A DNA stretch of 64,000 bases, taken from the NCBI RefSeq assembly GCF_036010665.1, contig NZ_CP108581.1, positions 2,049,501-2,113,500 of the forward strand, given 5' to 3'. Positions within the stretch are counted from its first letter, which is position 1. Each line of letters begins with the position of its first letter. Below are positions 37,573 to 47,215 of this stretch, one piece after another. A model generated the notes under the pieces. It was not told where the DNA came from and searched no databases. It saw nothing but the letters and a program-made list of their open reading frames with translations. The translations under genes were made by a program, and so were the position numbers. This DNA comes from Microbispora sp. NBC_01189. GTDB lineage: Bacteria; Actinomycetota; Actinomycetes; Streptosporangiales; Streptosporangiaceae.

Positions 37573-38656
37573 TCAAGCGGCGACGCGAAGATCGTTGTTC
37601 GTGGCGTTTGGGCTGGTGAGGACTTTGAAGAGCTCTCGGGCGACGTAGCGTTTGAGGCAGCGGATGATCTCTTTCTTGGACTTGCCCTCTGCCGTGCGGC
37701 GGGCCACGTAGGCGCGGGTGCGGGAGCACCAGGCCATGCGGGCGAGCACGATGAGGTAGAGGGCACGGTTGGCCTGGCGGTCTCCTCCGCGCGAGAGCCG
37801 ATGCCGGGTGGTCTTGCCGCTGGAGGCGGGAATCGGGGCGACGCCGCACAGGGCAGCGAAGGCCGCTGAGGAGGTGAGCCGGTCGGGGTTGTCGCCGCAG
37901 GTGATCAGCAGCTGGGCGGCGGTCTCGGGCCCGACTCCGTGCACGGCTAAAAGCTCCGGGCGGGCCTGGGCGACCAGGGCCGCCAGGTGGGCATCGAGAT
38001 CTTCGATCTCGGGCGGTCAGGGCCTGGTAAGCGGCGGGCCAGGCTGCGCAGGGCAAGCTTGGTGCCCTGGAGGGGGTCGGCGAGGTCTGCGGCCGGGCGC
38101 AGCCGCGCGCAGGCGGCGGCCAGCGCTTGGGCGGACGTGCCGGCCATCCGCTCGCGCAGATCGGCGGGCGCGGTGACCAGCAGGCTGCGCAGCTCGTTGA
38201 TGCAGGGTGTGCGGGCCTTGATCGCGCCCGAGCGGGCCAGGTGCACGGCCCGGATCGACTCGGCGATCCCGTCACCGCCCTTGGGCAGCGCGCGGGCTCG
38301 GCCCGCCAGCACGGCGTCGGCTGCGGCGTAAGCGTCCAGCGGGTCGGACTTGCCCAGGTTGCGGCGCTGACGCCGGTCGGGCCGGTTCACCTCGACCACG
38401 TGCACGCCCTGGCCGCGCAGATACCGGGTTAGGCCGGCACCGTAGGACCCAGTGCCCTCAACCCCGACGGCGTACAGCCGCCCATACGAGCGCATCCACA
38501 CCAACAACTGTGCGTATCCGTCGGCGGTGGCGGAAACCGGGCGTCGGCGATCCGGCCACCGTTCATCAACTCCACCGCGGCGTGGTGGGTGTCGGCGTGG
38601 GTGTCGACTCCGCCCACGATCCGCCGCTTCTTCGGCTTCTTGCCGCCTCGTGCCAT
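37573..38656 (-). pseudogene. IS110-family transposase, interrupted by two frameshifts
   Basis: The N-terminus (start at 38656) has the RuvC-like DEDD start VGGVDTHADTHHAAVE. The frame breaks near 38537-38545 after IADARFP and resumes in a second frame with RSYGRLYAVGVEGTGSYG and GKSDPLDAYAAADAVL. It breaks again near 38005-38015 and resumes in a third frame with GVGPETAAQLLITCGDNP and ASSGKTTRHRLSRGGDR, the transposase_20 part, to the TGA at 37573-37575. Joined, the three parts make a complete protein of about 360 residues, so the element is nearly whole but should not produce active enzyme. Confidence 0.85.
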
Positions 38657-39145
38657 CCTGGACCTGCCACCTTCGTCTGAGGGAACGATTGAGGTGGCAC
38701 GCGCCGGGCCCGTGAGCGGACAGACCAGTGACGGGACCTATTGCCAGGCTCCTGACGAAGTCCAGGACTACAGCGTCCTTCGGAGTTGCCGACCGGAGCC
38801 AGCGCATAAGGACGTTTACGTCCTTTTGGTTGGGAAAGCGTTTATCTCCAAGGATTTTTTCAAGGTGCTCGCTGCTGACCGGCCCTGGAAAGCTTTATGC
38901 AGGTTGGGTCATCGCCGGAGAACGGCAGGAATGCGGGGGCGGACCGGGTCATCGGTTTCTCCGTCGGGTACGCGCCCGGCGCCGGCGTGCGTATTCGCAG
39001 CCGTTGATCCGTAGCGGCTGGGAGTTCCCGCCCGGGTTGCATGCGCGGCAGCGGCGCCGGTGCCGGGCGTGCTGATCGCCGTAGTCCTCCTCGAGCCGCT
39101 CGCGGGTGGTCTCCTAGGAGATGGTGAACCCCGGCAGCTTTCCTC
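38657..39145. other. Non-coding stretch upstream of the IS110 relic
   Basis: About 490 bp without a gene I can support. The part next to the transposase start would be the left end of an IS110 element, where intact elements encode their bridge RNA; I cannot fold one with confidence. A small hairpin lies at 38808-38827. Confidence 0.35.
38808..38827. terminator. Short hairpin with T tail
   Basis: AAGGACG (38808-38814) pairs with CGTCCTT (38819-38825) around a TTTA loop, followed by two more T. It lies in an unusually AT-rich patch and could end a short transcript from the IS left end. No gene assignment is possible. Confidence 0.35.
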
Positions 39146-39240
39146 TCACTCGTTGGATGGTGCCGCCGCCAACTTCAAGATCTCATTCCCCCGCAGCTCA
39201 CGGACCTGCCGCTCCAGCTCGGCGATCGGCTGCACGTCAT
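39146..39240 (-). pseudogene. Scrap of an IS3-family OrfA (coiled-coil segment)
   Basis: The minus strand reads IAELERQVRELRGNEILKLA, matching the leucine-zipper segment ELERE-x-RELRRANEILK of IS3-family OrfA proteins, and then runs to a stop. Nothing else of the element is recognisable nearby. Confidence 0.5.
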
Positions 39241-39309
39241 AAGTCGAAGTTCCGGGTCGCTGCCCGCATGACAACTCTGGCCTTTCAAGATCTATATCCC
39301 ATGTCGCTC

Positions 39310-42039
39310 CTACTGTCCATCTTCCACAGGCGACGAGATATCCGCTTCGATTTCTTCGACATCCTCGATGAGATCGAGAGGCATGATGTATTGAGCAATC
39401 TGCTTGGCTACGGCGAGTGGCCAAGGCAGCGAGATGGAGTACTCGTAGTGCGGTGTGGCCCAACGGAGGTCGTGGACGAGCGTGGCCCATTCTTCCGGAT
39501 CATCGTTGGGTTGGATCGCCGCAACGGTGAGTTCGAGAGCACGAGCGTTCCACACCATCGACTTAGTCGACGGGTTGACGAGCTGCCCTTTCCTCCACCG
39601 CGGGACGACTTTTGATGCGCTCTTGACGGCGCTGCTGGCACTCCGGGGCTTTTCGCCGGTGCTGAAGAAGATACGGTTTTCATCGGGCCAGCAGCCCGGC
39701 GCGTGCCCTTCTTCTTTGCTGTTGACGGCCCAGGTATCGGGCACCTCGTCGCGTTCGGTCGTGCGTAGGCGAACGTGACGCAGCCCTGGGTAGCGGGTGA
39801 TGTCCTGGGGTTGTTGGCCGAACTTGATGGTGTCTATGGCCATGTCGGGGTTGTTGAGGTGTGGCCAGCCCCACCTGAGGTTCTGGGCGCTGGTGAGCAA
39901 CAGCAGAGACGGGTACTGGCGGGCGACGCCGCGGAGGACTTGCTCGAAGAAGCGGGTGATCTCTTCGGGTGTGCGCTTCTGGTCGGTGAGCATATGGTGC
40001 CGGCTGATCTCGTGCTGGGCCCGGTGCAGGGGTGTCCATCGGACGTTGGGGGCGCAAGCCTGGATGTGGCGTCCGGTGGGGTCAATGAGGACGGCGACCG
40101 GAACTTGACGGGTGATGCCTTCCCAGCGGCTGCGCTGGTTTTGGCGGATTAGCCAGAAGGCCAAGTAAGCCGGTTCTTCCCGGATGGTGGCCCCGCCCAG
40201 TTGGACGGGAAGGTCGGCGGTGCGGACTCCCAGTTGACGCAGGAGGTCGTACCAACTGAATCGCATCTTCTCCAGGCTGGAGTCCGAAGTGGGTGCTTCT
40301 TCGTCACCTTCGAATGTTGTCGATTCAGGAGCTTCGGTGACGCACTGGGCCAGTCGACCGGTTCGGGACAAGCCGGCCTTGATGGCGAACTTGGGGTCGG
40401 AGGTCCGTTGTTTGCCGGCGTAGGACTTTCGACCCTTAATTTCGACCAGGGAGATTGTGGGCACTCCGGCGTCGCCGAGTTCTTCGCCGATCTTATCGAT
40501 GCGGTTGTGGACAGCGGCCTGGAAATGATCTTTGTCGGTGATCGCGGTGTCGCCGGCCAGTCCGCCACCCCAGGCGCCGACGGGGCGCACGGTGATGAGG
40601 ACTGTGAGTTCCTCGGTGGTGACGGTCGCGGGTTTGCCAGTGAGGCGATCGGTATCCTCGGGCACTTCGATGCCGAGGAGTTTGGCCAAGGTGACGCGGG
40701 CGTAGTTCTTGGTGTGTGTGGTGTCGTAGAAGATGTCGACGCCCAGGGTGTCGCCGACGGTGTCTGCGATGGACCGCCGCAGTTGCGCGGCTTCCGACGC
40801 GGCGAACTTGCTCTCCTTGAGCTTCTTGAGGTCCAGCACCGTCTTGGTCCCTTTGCGCAGGGGTTCAAAGAGGACCAGTCGGTCGGTGAGGGTGTTGGCG
40901 ACCCAGTCGACGATGGGGACTTTGTCCGCGAGCGACGTTCCCGGAGCGACGGGGTGGTCGAAGGGGTACATGCCATTGCTGTAGACGAGCGCCGCGGCAT
41001 TGGGTGCCGCGAGGTACTTGGCGGGCGTCTTCTTGAGCACCTCGGGATCGGGCAGCTTACCGTCGACCGTGAGTCCGAGTTCCCGAAGGATCTTTCCCAT
41101 CTTGCCGCCAGCCCAGCGAGCCGAGTACTCGAAGCCATCATTGGTGTCGGGTGCTTCCTTCTTCCAGGATTCGATGGATGCGACGAGGAAGCTGCGGGAT
41201 CGGTTCAGCCCTGGCAGCCACGGCAGGGAGGGCAGCATGTAGACGCTATGCCCATGACTGAAGCTCAGTTTGGCTTCCTTGTGAGCCCACCTGCGTGTTC
41301 CCACCGAGAGGTGGACCAAGGGCTGCGAGCCGAACGCCCGGCTCTGAGCCGTGATGTTGATCATGTACGACAGTGGCCGCTGGGGCATGCGGTGTGGGGG
41401 CCAGTTCATGACGCATGCGCCCTCTTCGGAGGGGGTGCGGTGGAACCGTGAGATCACCTGCTCGACTTCGGTGGACTCGTCGCCGGGATCCGCATCGGGG
41501 TTCTTCGGCATCAGGTGGACGTGCTGGAGGTCCGGTGCGCTCAGCTCGGCGGCGATGACGTGGGGCAGAAGACGGTAGAGCTCGTCGGAGCGGATTCGGT
41601 CGTCGGTGTCGGATGTCAAGGTGGTGAAGTCGACGTCCAGCGGGGTCCAGGCCAGGTCGGAATGGTGCAGCTTGCCCAGTATCGCGTCAACCTTGCGCGG
41701 GTCGCTTGCGGTGGCTCGGACCCAGGTGGCGATGATGAGGAACAGCGACTCGGTGTCCACCTCGACGTCGCTGTAGATCCACGGTGCGTTCTCGCCGATC
41801 GTCGCGCGGGTGACGACCGTGATGACGTCGGGTACGAGAGCGGCGATGACGTCGTTGAGCAGCGCAATCGGGATGGAGCGGATCTCCTCGCCGTTGCGGC
41901 GTGGTTTGGCCAGGGTGGTCAGCGGCTTCTTCCATGCCTCGGGGAAGCGCAGCAGGTACAGGCGGCGTTCCCAGGGGACGTCGGTCCGCAGCCGGAACGC
42001 GGCGAGTTGGAGCTGTTCGTACTTGGGCTTGGGTGGCAT
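39310..42039 (-). CDS. pPIWI_RE prokaryotic PIWI-like protein (module C)
   Basis: 909 residues from the ATG at 42039, only three bases after the helicase stop. It has the layout of the pPIWI_RE family: an N-terminal module (1-150), a middle region, then a RNase H-fold PIWI domain from about 500 to the end. Family marks are VEIKGRKSYAGKQ near 534, the Arg-containing DPKFAIKAGLSRTGRLAQC near 550-570, LAFWLIRQNQRSR with VPVAVLIDPTGRHI, and the C-terminal PHYEYSISLPWPLAVAKQIA. The family is named for a conserved Arg/Glu pair, and its members are often predicted to bind guide-type nucleic acid rather than follow the classical DEDD/H catalytic pattern. It always travels with the two upstream genes. 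The assignment to the family is strong; the activity is prediction. Confidence 0.85.
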   Translation of the reverse strand: MPPKPKYEQLQLAAFRLRTDVPWERRLYLLRFPEAWKKPLTTLAKPRRNGEEIRSIPIALLNDVIAALVPDVITVVTRATIGENAPWIYSDVEVDTESLFLIIATWVRATASDPRKVDAILGKLHHSDLAWTPLDVDFTTLTSDTDDRIRSDELYRLLPHVIAAELSAPDLQHVHLMPKNPDADPGDESTEVEQVISRFHRTPSEEGACVMNWPPHRMPQRPLSYMINITAQSRAFGSQPLVHLSVGTRRWAHKEAKLSFSHGHSVYMLPSLPWLPGLNRSRSFLVASIESWKKEAPDTNDGFEYSARWAGGKMGKILRELGLTVDGKLPDPEVLKKTPAKYLAAPNAAALVYSNGMYPFDHPVAPGTSLADKVPIVDWVANTLTDRLVLFEPLRKGTKTVLDLKKLKESKFAASEAAQLRRSIADTVGDTLGVDIFYDTTHTKNYARVTLAKLLGIEVPEDTDRLTGKPATVTTEELTVLITVRPVGAWGGGLAGDTAITDKDHFQAAVHNRIDKIGEELGDAGVPTISLVEIKGRKSYAGKQRTSDPKFAIKAGLSRTGRLAQCVTEAPESTTFEGDEEAPTSDSSLEKMRFSWYDLLRQLGVRTADLPVQLGGATIREEPAYLAFWLIRQNQRSRWEGITRQVPVAVLIDPTGRHIQACAPNVRWTPLHRAQHEISRHHMLTDQKRTPEEITRFFEQVLRGVARQYPSLLLLTSAQNLRWGWPHLNNPDMAIDTIKFGQQPQDITRYPGLRHVRLRTTERDEVPDTWAVNSKEEGHAPGCWPDENRIFFSTGEKPRSASSAVKSASKVVPRWRKGQLVNPSTKSMVWNARALELTVAAIQPNDDPEEWATLVHDLRWATPHYEYSISLPWPLAVAKQIAQYIMPLDLIEDVEEIEADISSPVEDGQ

Positions 42040-42042
42040 GGG

Positions 42043-45000
42043 TCATAGTCCTTCGAGCTGGGCGAGTGCCTCGTGCAGGCAGCCGTAGAGGGTTTCGACA
42101 AGGTAGGTGTCGGGGTCGGTGCAACCGTCGACGAAGTAGGGCGACAGAACGTCGCGCAAGCCGATGAGCAGGCTCAGCGAGGCGTCGTCGCTGGTGTTCT
42201 CCGAGCGGCGGGCCGCGTTGGGGGCGAAGGCCGCGTCGCAGAAGTAGACCTCGGCGGGCACTCCCCCGCGTACGAGTCGGCCGATCACCTGCCAGATGGT
42301 GACCAACTGCGTCCAGGCCAGGGCTTCTCGCTCATGTACCGGGAGGTTGCTGTAGGCGAGCTTGAGGTTGAGCAGCCACCTCCATTGGCGGTGGCCTGCG
42401 GAGCGGAATGCGGTGGCGCATCGTCCAAGAGTGGCGCGGTCGGCGGCTTCGACCGCCGGGAACCTGTTGCGAATCTGGTGGGTGGCCCACCGGTTGACGC
42501 GCTGGATGACGTAGCTGAGGTCGTCGGGGCGTGGGTGAGGGCGGACGAGGAAGTAGGCGGCCCCGAGGGCGGCCTGGCTGTCGTGGTTGAGGATGTTGTG
42601 CCCGCGCTCGACGGCCAGCAGCGGTGCCACGAGGATCCAGGCGGATGTCTGGGCCAGGGTGTGCACGTCTCCGCGTCGCAGGCCGTTGGCGCCGTCCCAT
42701 GAGTCCGTGAACTCTTCGTCGTCGGCCACCAGGTGTAGGACGTGGTCCTGCCAGCTACTGCGCAGCGAGACGAGGTGCTGGGCGACCATGCGGGCTTCGG
42801 CGTAGCTGCCGACCAGCAGCAGCAGTCGTTGCCGGTTCGCCGGTAGGGAGTCCCGATGTTGCTCCAGGATGCTCTTGCCTGCGCCAGGGTTGGCCAGCTC
42901 GGCGATCATCTGCCGCAAGGCCAGTTCGCGTTTCTCACCGAACTTGCCCGACACCTTGATCGGGGCCGTGGTGTCGCCAGCGAAGAGGGGAAAGAACTCG
43001 AAGCGGCTGGCCCGGACCGCGGCCAGTTCCTTCTTCGGGGGCGTCAGGATCGCGGTGACAGGGATGTCAATGTGGTAACGGGCCGAGGTTCCGGCCCAAC
43101 TGGTGCCCGACAGCAGCAGCACGTTGGGGCCGCGGTCGGAGTCGGTGCGGAACAACTCGTGCAGGTGAAGCAGTATCCAGCGGCCGATGCCACTGCAGCG
43201 GAAGAACCGCAGTCGCCCCATCTTGGAGCGCCCCTTGCGCTGGTCGTGGTCTTCGTCGAGGTACTGGAAGCCCAGTACGTTGCCCATCGGCGAGTCCGGG
43301 ACGACGGGCTGGTAGTCCGCCGGGGCGCGGTGGAACAGCGCGGAGCTGGTGCCTTCCAGGCCCAGCTCCATCTCCACGGCCCGGAACATGTCCATCGCCT
43401 GATCCAGGGACTTGGCCAGTACCGCGACCGCGAGGGTGAACTCGAGGCGGACGGCTTGGCGCTCCAGATCGTCGATGGTCAATGCTAAGCCTTGCTCGGC
43501 AAGTTCTTTGGCGGTGGCTTCTAGCCAGTCACCGACCCTGCGAAGACGAACGGACTCGTTGGCATCCCGAAGGACCTGTGCGGTGAGAGTGATCATCCGC
43601 TCGGTGAGCTCGTCGTCGGTGTCCTTCGCACCGAGCGGATCGTCAATCACTCCATCAAAGGCACGGCGCAATCTGCGGTAGACCGGGTTGTCCTCCCAGC
43701 CTTCGACGGGGCGGTGGCTGTTGCTCTTGGCCGGCCCGAACCCGGCCCACGACTGGGCCAGCTGCTGTGACAGCGTCCACTCGGTGAAGTACGCCTTGTC
43801 CAGCCATCGGCGGGACAAGGCCGGTTGTGGTCGCGCGCCGTCACGTGACAGCGCCGAGTACACGATGTCCACCGCGATGTTGGCGTTGTCGAGGTTGACC
43901 AGCCAATGCCGCACCAGCGGTTCGTGCATGGGCTCACGCCCGGCCTGACGGATTGTTCTCTTGGTGCGGTCAATGACCTCGTCGAGCCAGGCGTCGTAGT
44001 CCTCTCCGATAAGTTGCTGTTCGGGGCTGAACACCGAATCCAACTGGGCCTGAACCTGGTCAGCCTCGTCGACGATGATCAGGTCGCTGCGGCGCCACGC
44101 GAGTTCGAGGTAGCGCAGCCGTTCCTCATTGAGCTGCTTGGGCACCGAGGTGTGGATGAGGCTCGCCGTGGTCGCAACCCAGACCGTCGCCTCCACCAGG
44201 TCACGCGAGGGCTCATGCCGTTGACAGGTGTGCCACGCCGGACACGACTGGACTTTCAACTTGTCGTCCAAGCCGTCACCGGCTTCGGGGATCAGACCCG
44301 AGCAGGGTGAGTGCCGCAGTTCCCAGGGCGTCGCGGCGTGGTCGCGCAACCCGTCCAGCGAGCACGCGGTGCTGGTCAAGTCGAACATCCGGCCGCCCAC
44401 GGGTGTGATACGGCCGTTACGGGGGTTGGTCAACCGGTGCAGGCGCGTCAGGTGTTGGACGCGGTTGGACTGTCCTAGCACGGGAGCCGTGCGTACGCCG
44501 AGAGCCTGTAGATGCACCGTCTTACGCAGCACCGATGTCACGTTGTCGGCAATAACGCACACGCGCTTGTTGTTGAGGTGGCACCACAAAAGCAACACTT
44601 CCACCAGCGTGCTCTTGCCAGCCCCGACCATGCCGATCATGTGTATGATCCCGGCGATAGTCAGCTCCTTCGACTCGGAGAAGCTGTTATCGGCTTGACG
44701 GACTTCGAGGGTCACCCGCGTTAGCCTGTCCACCCAGTTCGACCGCATCTTCTCAGGCCACTTCAGCTCGGCCTCGCGATCGTCGCCCCACTGTGCCGCA
44801 GCGACCAGTTCCGACCACTTCAGGTCAATCGGCTCGCGGTCGCGTCGGGCCAGCACATCGTGGCTGCGGCCACGGGGGCGGCTGGGGAACCAGTCCGGGA
44901 TCGTCACACTGGTCGTCGGCTCGGCCTGGTTGAAATAGCGCCCAGGGCCGGCGGTCGTGATTTTGCTCGCCAGATCCGGAGGTGCGTTGGACAGGACGTC

Positions 45001-45405
45001 CTCGTAGTAGTCGAAGCGGTCGCCCAGCACGGTAGGTTCACGCTGTGAGGCCGTACCGGCGATCAGGTCCACCTCGTAGCCCCGAATGCTTTCCGGGTAG
45101 TCGACGTACTCCTCCAGCGCGGTACGCCAGTCCTCACGGTCTTTGAACCACAACACCAGGTGCCGGGCCACGCCGATCATGGATTCGTGTTCGGCGGGGA
45201 TGGGTGTGCGGCCAGCGTTCAGAAAGGGGTATCCGCCCAGCAAGGCCCACACATCGAGGATCGATTGGTCCGGCGCGACCCGCTGGACCAGGTACAGCAC
45301 CAGCTCAATATCGATCAGCCGCAGGACTGCTCGCCCTTCCGGGGCATCCGATTCCCGCCGCAGGGTCCTGGCGAAGTCCTTCTTCCACGTGCTGCTGTCC
45401 CTCAC
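42043..45405 (-). CDS. DinG/XPD-like SF2 helicase of the pPIWI_RE cassette
   Basis: 1120 residues from a GTG that overlaps the upstream stop (GTGA). An N-terminal region of about 240 residues unique to the cassette precedes the helicase. Walker A is GMVGAGKST near 266. Several Cys in the inserted stretch (CSGL, SCPAWHTCQRH, residues about 360-400) could ligate an Fe-S cluster, as in DinG/XPD. The DEAH-type box is VDEADQV near 443. The second lobe ends with ILVAPLLAVERGHNIL and IQRVNRW, as in DinG. In pPIWI_RE islands this helicase is thought to open R-loops or duplexes for the PIWI protein. The Fe-S site and substrate are inference. Confidence 0.85.
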   Translation of the reverse strand: MRDSSTWKKDFARTLRRESDAPEGRAVLRLIDIELVLYLVQRVAPDQSILDVWALLGGYPFLNAGRTPIPAEHESMIGVARHLVLWFKDREDWRTALEEYVDYPESIRGYEVDLIAGTASQREPTVLGDRFDYYEDVLSNAPPDLASKITTAGPGRYFNQAEPTTSVTIPDWFPSRPRGRSHDVLARRDREPIDLKWSELVAAAQWGDDREAELKWPEKMRSNWVDRLTRVTLEVRQADNSFSESKELTIAGIIHMIGMVGAGKSTLVEVLLLWCHLNNKRVCVIADNVTSVLRKTVHLQALGVRTAPVLGQSNRVQHLTRLHRLTNPRNGRITPVGGRMFDLTSTACSLDGLRDHAATPWELRHSPCSGLIPEAGDGLDDKLKVQSCPAWHTCQRHEPSRDLVEATVWVATTASLIHTSVPKQLNEERLRYLELAWRRSDLIIVDEADQVQAQLDSVFSPEQQLIGEDYDAWLDEVIDRTKRTIRQAGREPMHEPLVRHWLVNLDNANIAVDIVYSALSRDGARPQPALSRRWLDKAYFTEWTLSQQLAQSWAGFGPAKSNSHRPVEGWEDNPVYRRLRRAFDGVIDDPLGAKDTDDELTERMITLTAQVLRDANESVRLRRVGDWLEATAKELAEQGLALTIDDLERQAVRLEFTLAVAVLAKSLDQAMDMFRAVEMELGLEGTSSALFHRAPADYQPVVPDSPMGNVLGFQYLDEDHDQRKGRSKMGRLRFFRCSGIGRWILLHLHELFRTDSDRGPNVLLLSGTSWAGTSARYHIDIPVTAILTPPKKELAAVRASRFEFFPLFAGDTTAPIKVSGKFGEKRELALRQMIAELANPGAGKSILEQHRDSLPANRQRLLLLVGSYAEARMVAQHLVSLRSSWQDHVLHLVADDEEFTDSWDGANGLRRGDVHTLAQTSAWILVAPLLAVERGHNILNHDSQAALGAAYFLVRPHPRPDDLSYVIQRVNRWATHQIRNRFPAVEAADRATLGRCATAFRSAGHRQWRWLLNLKLAYSNLPVHEREALAWTQLVTIWQVIGRLVRGGVPAEVYFCDAAFAPNAARRSENTSDDASLSLLIGLRDVLSPYFVDGCTDPDTYLVETLYGCLHEALAQLEGL

Positions 45406-46550
45406 GCCTGCGCCTTCCGGAACTCGCGGATCACCCGCTCGATGAACGTCTTCTCCGACACCGCCTCAACGCGGGACTGCCCCTTCAACCACGTGCAGTG
45501 GTTTCGCAAAGCCCGCAGGTACTCGGGGCGACCCGCCGTCTGCTCCTTCGCGATCACGATGAAGCCACGTTCCGCGCCACGCGGGATCACGAAGGGGCGC
45601 TCGGTCAACCGCCACGCCAGCCGAACCGGATTCGTCCACGACTTGACGTCAGCCGCCCACGGCACCTCCACCGGCAGGACGTCGCAGGCGTCGAAGTCGG
45701 GCCACAACCGCGCGGTGACTCCCGCGCGCTCCAGCGCCTTGGCGATCCGTAGCTCCGCACGTCCAGGGCCGGACACGAACATTCGCAGCTCGCGGCTCAG
45801 CCACACCACACCCTCCGAGGCGGGCAGGCGCTTCCTGATGGTCGTAGGCGCTGGGCAGTCCCACTCACCGCACCGGCGGGCACTGTCAACCTGCACGGTC
45901 CACAGGTGTCCGCAACCTCCACACACCACCGCCTCGCCATCGACCAGCGCTTCCGCCGGCGCGGAGCGGTAGGCGTTACGCAGGTGGTGAGCGAGTACCG
46001 CGTAGCCGGGTTTGGCCATTGTGACCAGCAGATCCCGCTCCGACATGGCCGGCTTCTCCACCAACAGCTGCCGAAAGCGCACGTACGCGTCAGGATCGTC
46101 GTTCGCCTTGCACACGTCCAGTACGCCGTGGATCAGCAGGCGTTCGCGGATCTCGCCCTCGACGTCTCCACTCACCACCGCCCACTCCAAGCACGCCTTG
46201 CTGGGCTTGCCGTCCACCAGAAGCGACTCGTCGTCGTTCAGACCCTCCACGTCGGGACGGAAGGGCCACTCCGAGAACGGACGATGCGCCCACGCTGCCA
46301 AGTCCATGACGCTGCGTGGTACTTCCGCCTCGGCCACGACGCCCATCGCCGTCAACCGGTCGAGGCCGCGCTGCAAGGCCGACGGATACGGAACTGGGAA
46401 GGTCCCCTGCCGGTCCAGTTTCTGCGACAGTTCGACAAATCCGCTGGCCACAAGGCTCATCGCCACCGTGTTCCACTCTGTAGGCCACGGCCGGGCCAGC
46501 TCTGTCGTTCGCTCAGTCGATGACGTGCGTTGCGCCATGCGCGGCAGCAT
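45402..46550 (-). CDS. REase-like protein of the pPIWI_RE cassette, with zinc ribbon
   Basis: About 382 residues from an ATG at 46550 (GAGG is close upstream; ATG at 46538 and TTG at 46568 are alternatives). The N-terminal 200 residues are helical. A zinc ribbon, CGGCGHLW with a later CGEWDC, lies near 213-236. The C-terminal 130 residues have the restriction-like core of this family: AELRIAKAL (Glu), DFDACDVLPVEVPWAADVKSW with the Asp-Val-Lys end of a PD-(D/E)xK motif. Family knowledge names this 'REase associating with pPIWI_RE'. It is first in the operon, and its stop overlaps the helicase start, so the three products are probably made in fixed ratio. Confidence 0.8.
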   Translation of the reverse strand: MLPRMAQRTSSTERTTELARPWPTEWNTVAMSLVASGFVELSQKLDRQGTFPVPYPSALQRGLDRLTAMGVVAEAEVPRSVMDLAAWAHRPFSEWPFRPDVEGLNDDESLLVDGKPSKACLEWAVVSGDVEGEIRERLLIHGVLDVCKANDDPDAYVRFRQLLVEKPAMSERDLLVTMAKPGYAVLAHHLRNAYRSAPAEALVDGEAVVCGGCGHLWTVQVDSARRCGEWDCPAPTTIRKRLPASEGVVWLSRELRMFVSGPGRAELRIAKALERAGVTARLWPDFDACDVLPVEVPWAADVKSWTNPVRLAWRLTERPFVIPRGAERGFIVIAKEQTAGRPEYLRALRNHCTWLKGQSRVEAVSEKTFIERVIREFRKAQA

Positions 46551-46753
46551 AGACCTCGGCACCGACAAAAACAGGCTTCCGGACAGCCGTCATCCACAAA
46601 AGCGGCAACCTTCGACTTTTGAGCATCAGCAGGGCATTCCTCGTTACCCTTAAGCGACGCTGCTAGCCGACGACAGGTGACGGAATGTGAGCAATCGTCC
46701 ATGTAACTTGCGGAGACCGACAGAGGATCTTCAGGCAGCGAGTCTGGCGCAAC
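46551..46753. other. Promoter region of the pPIWI_RE operon
   Basis: About 200 bp upstream of module C. It must hold the operon promoter on the minus strand, but no convincing -35/-10 pair stands out. Short frames crossing it are Cys/Arg-rich and not credible. Confidence 0.3.
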
Positions 46754-46855
46754 ATGGGTGGGCTCGGGCTGTCCTTCCTATTTATGTACATCGGTCTATA
46801 CCTGACGCAAGTCGGTAAAGAAGTGGGAGCGTCTATAACAAAATCTTTTACGTGA
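46754..46855 (+). CDS. Possible 33-residue hydrophobic peptide
   Basis: An ATG at 46754 opens 33 codons to TGA at 46853-46855. The product has a hydrophobic N-half (GLGLSFLFMYIGLYLTQVG) and a Lys-containing tail. Third positions are AT-rich, unlike its neighbours, and no ribosome site is clear. It could be a single-pass micropeptide or simply chance. Confidence 0.2.
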   Translation: MGGLGLSFLFMYIGLYLTQVGKEVGASITKSFT

Positions 46856-46878
46856 CTACACCGGCCGCGCCGGTTCTG

Positions 46879-47187
46879 TCAGGAATCTTGGGACTTGGCG
46901 GCCGACGCAGACCCAGCCTGAGCGCAGCAGCTCTGAAGCCTTGCCCACTCTAGCAACGGCTCATAATTCGGAAGCGATCCACGACAGCGGCCCGCCGCTC
47001 CTGCCGTACCGGCCGCCAACAGCAGCGACATCGACGCCGCGATGATCGTGCCATCCACTGACAGCGGAATCAGCGCCGCCGCCCAGTCGCCCTCTCCATA
47101 CTTCCGCACCAACTCGTGCATATGGTGGTAGGAGACGATGGCGGCAACCAGGAGCACGCTCAACGTGGTGGTGATACGAATCCATCA
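46879..47187 (-). pseudogene. DUF2637 membrane-protein fragment (copy 1)
   Basis: The minus strand encodes WIRITTTLSVLLVAAIVSYH, followed by HMHELV and LIPLSVDGTIIAASMSLLLA, the first membrane helices and the SVDG motif of DUF2637 proteins of actinomycete integrative plasmids. An in-frame TGA stands directly before the WIR, so the start is lost. The normal third and fourth helices are replaced by an unrelated tail ending at 46879. Confidence 0.7.
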
Positions 47188-47215
47188 CTCTGCCTGAAAC
47201 ACGGACCGCACCCGC

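Noticed and set aside
37947..38807. 286-aa minus-strand frame as an intact IS110 transposase
   Set aside because: It holds only the middle of the protein; the N-terminal and C-terminal parts lie in other frames, so the gene is broken.
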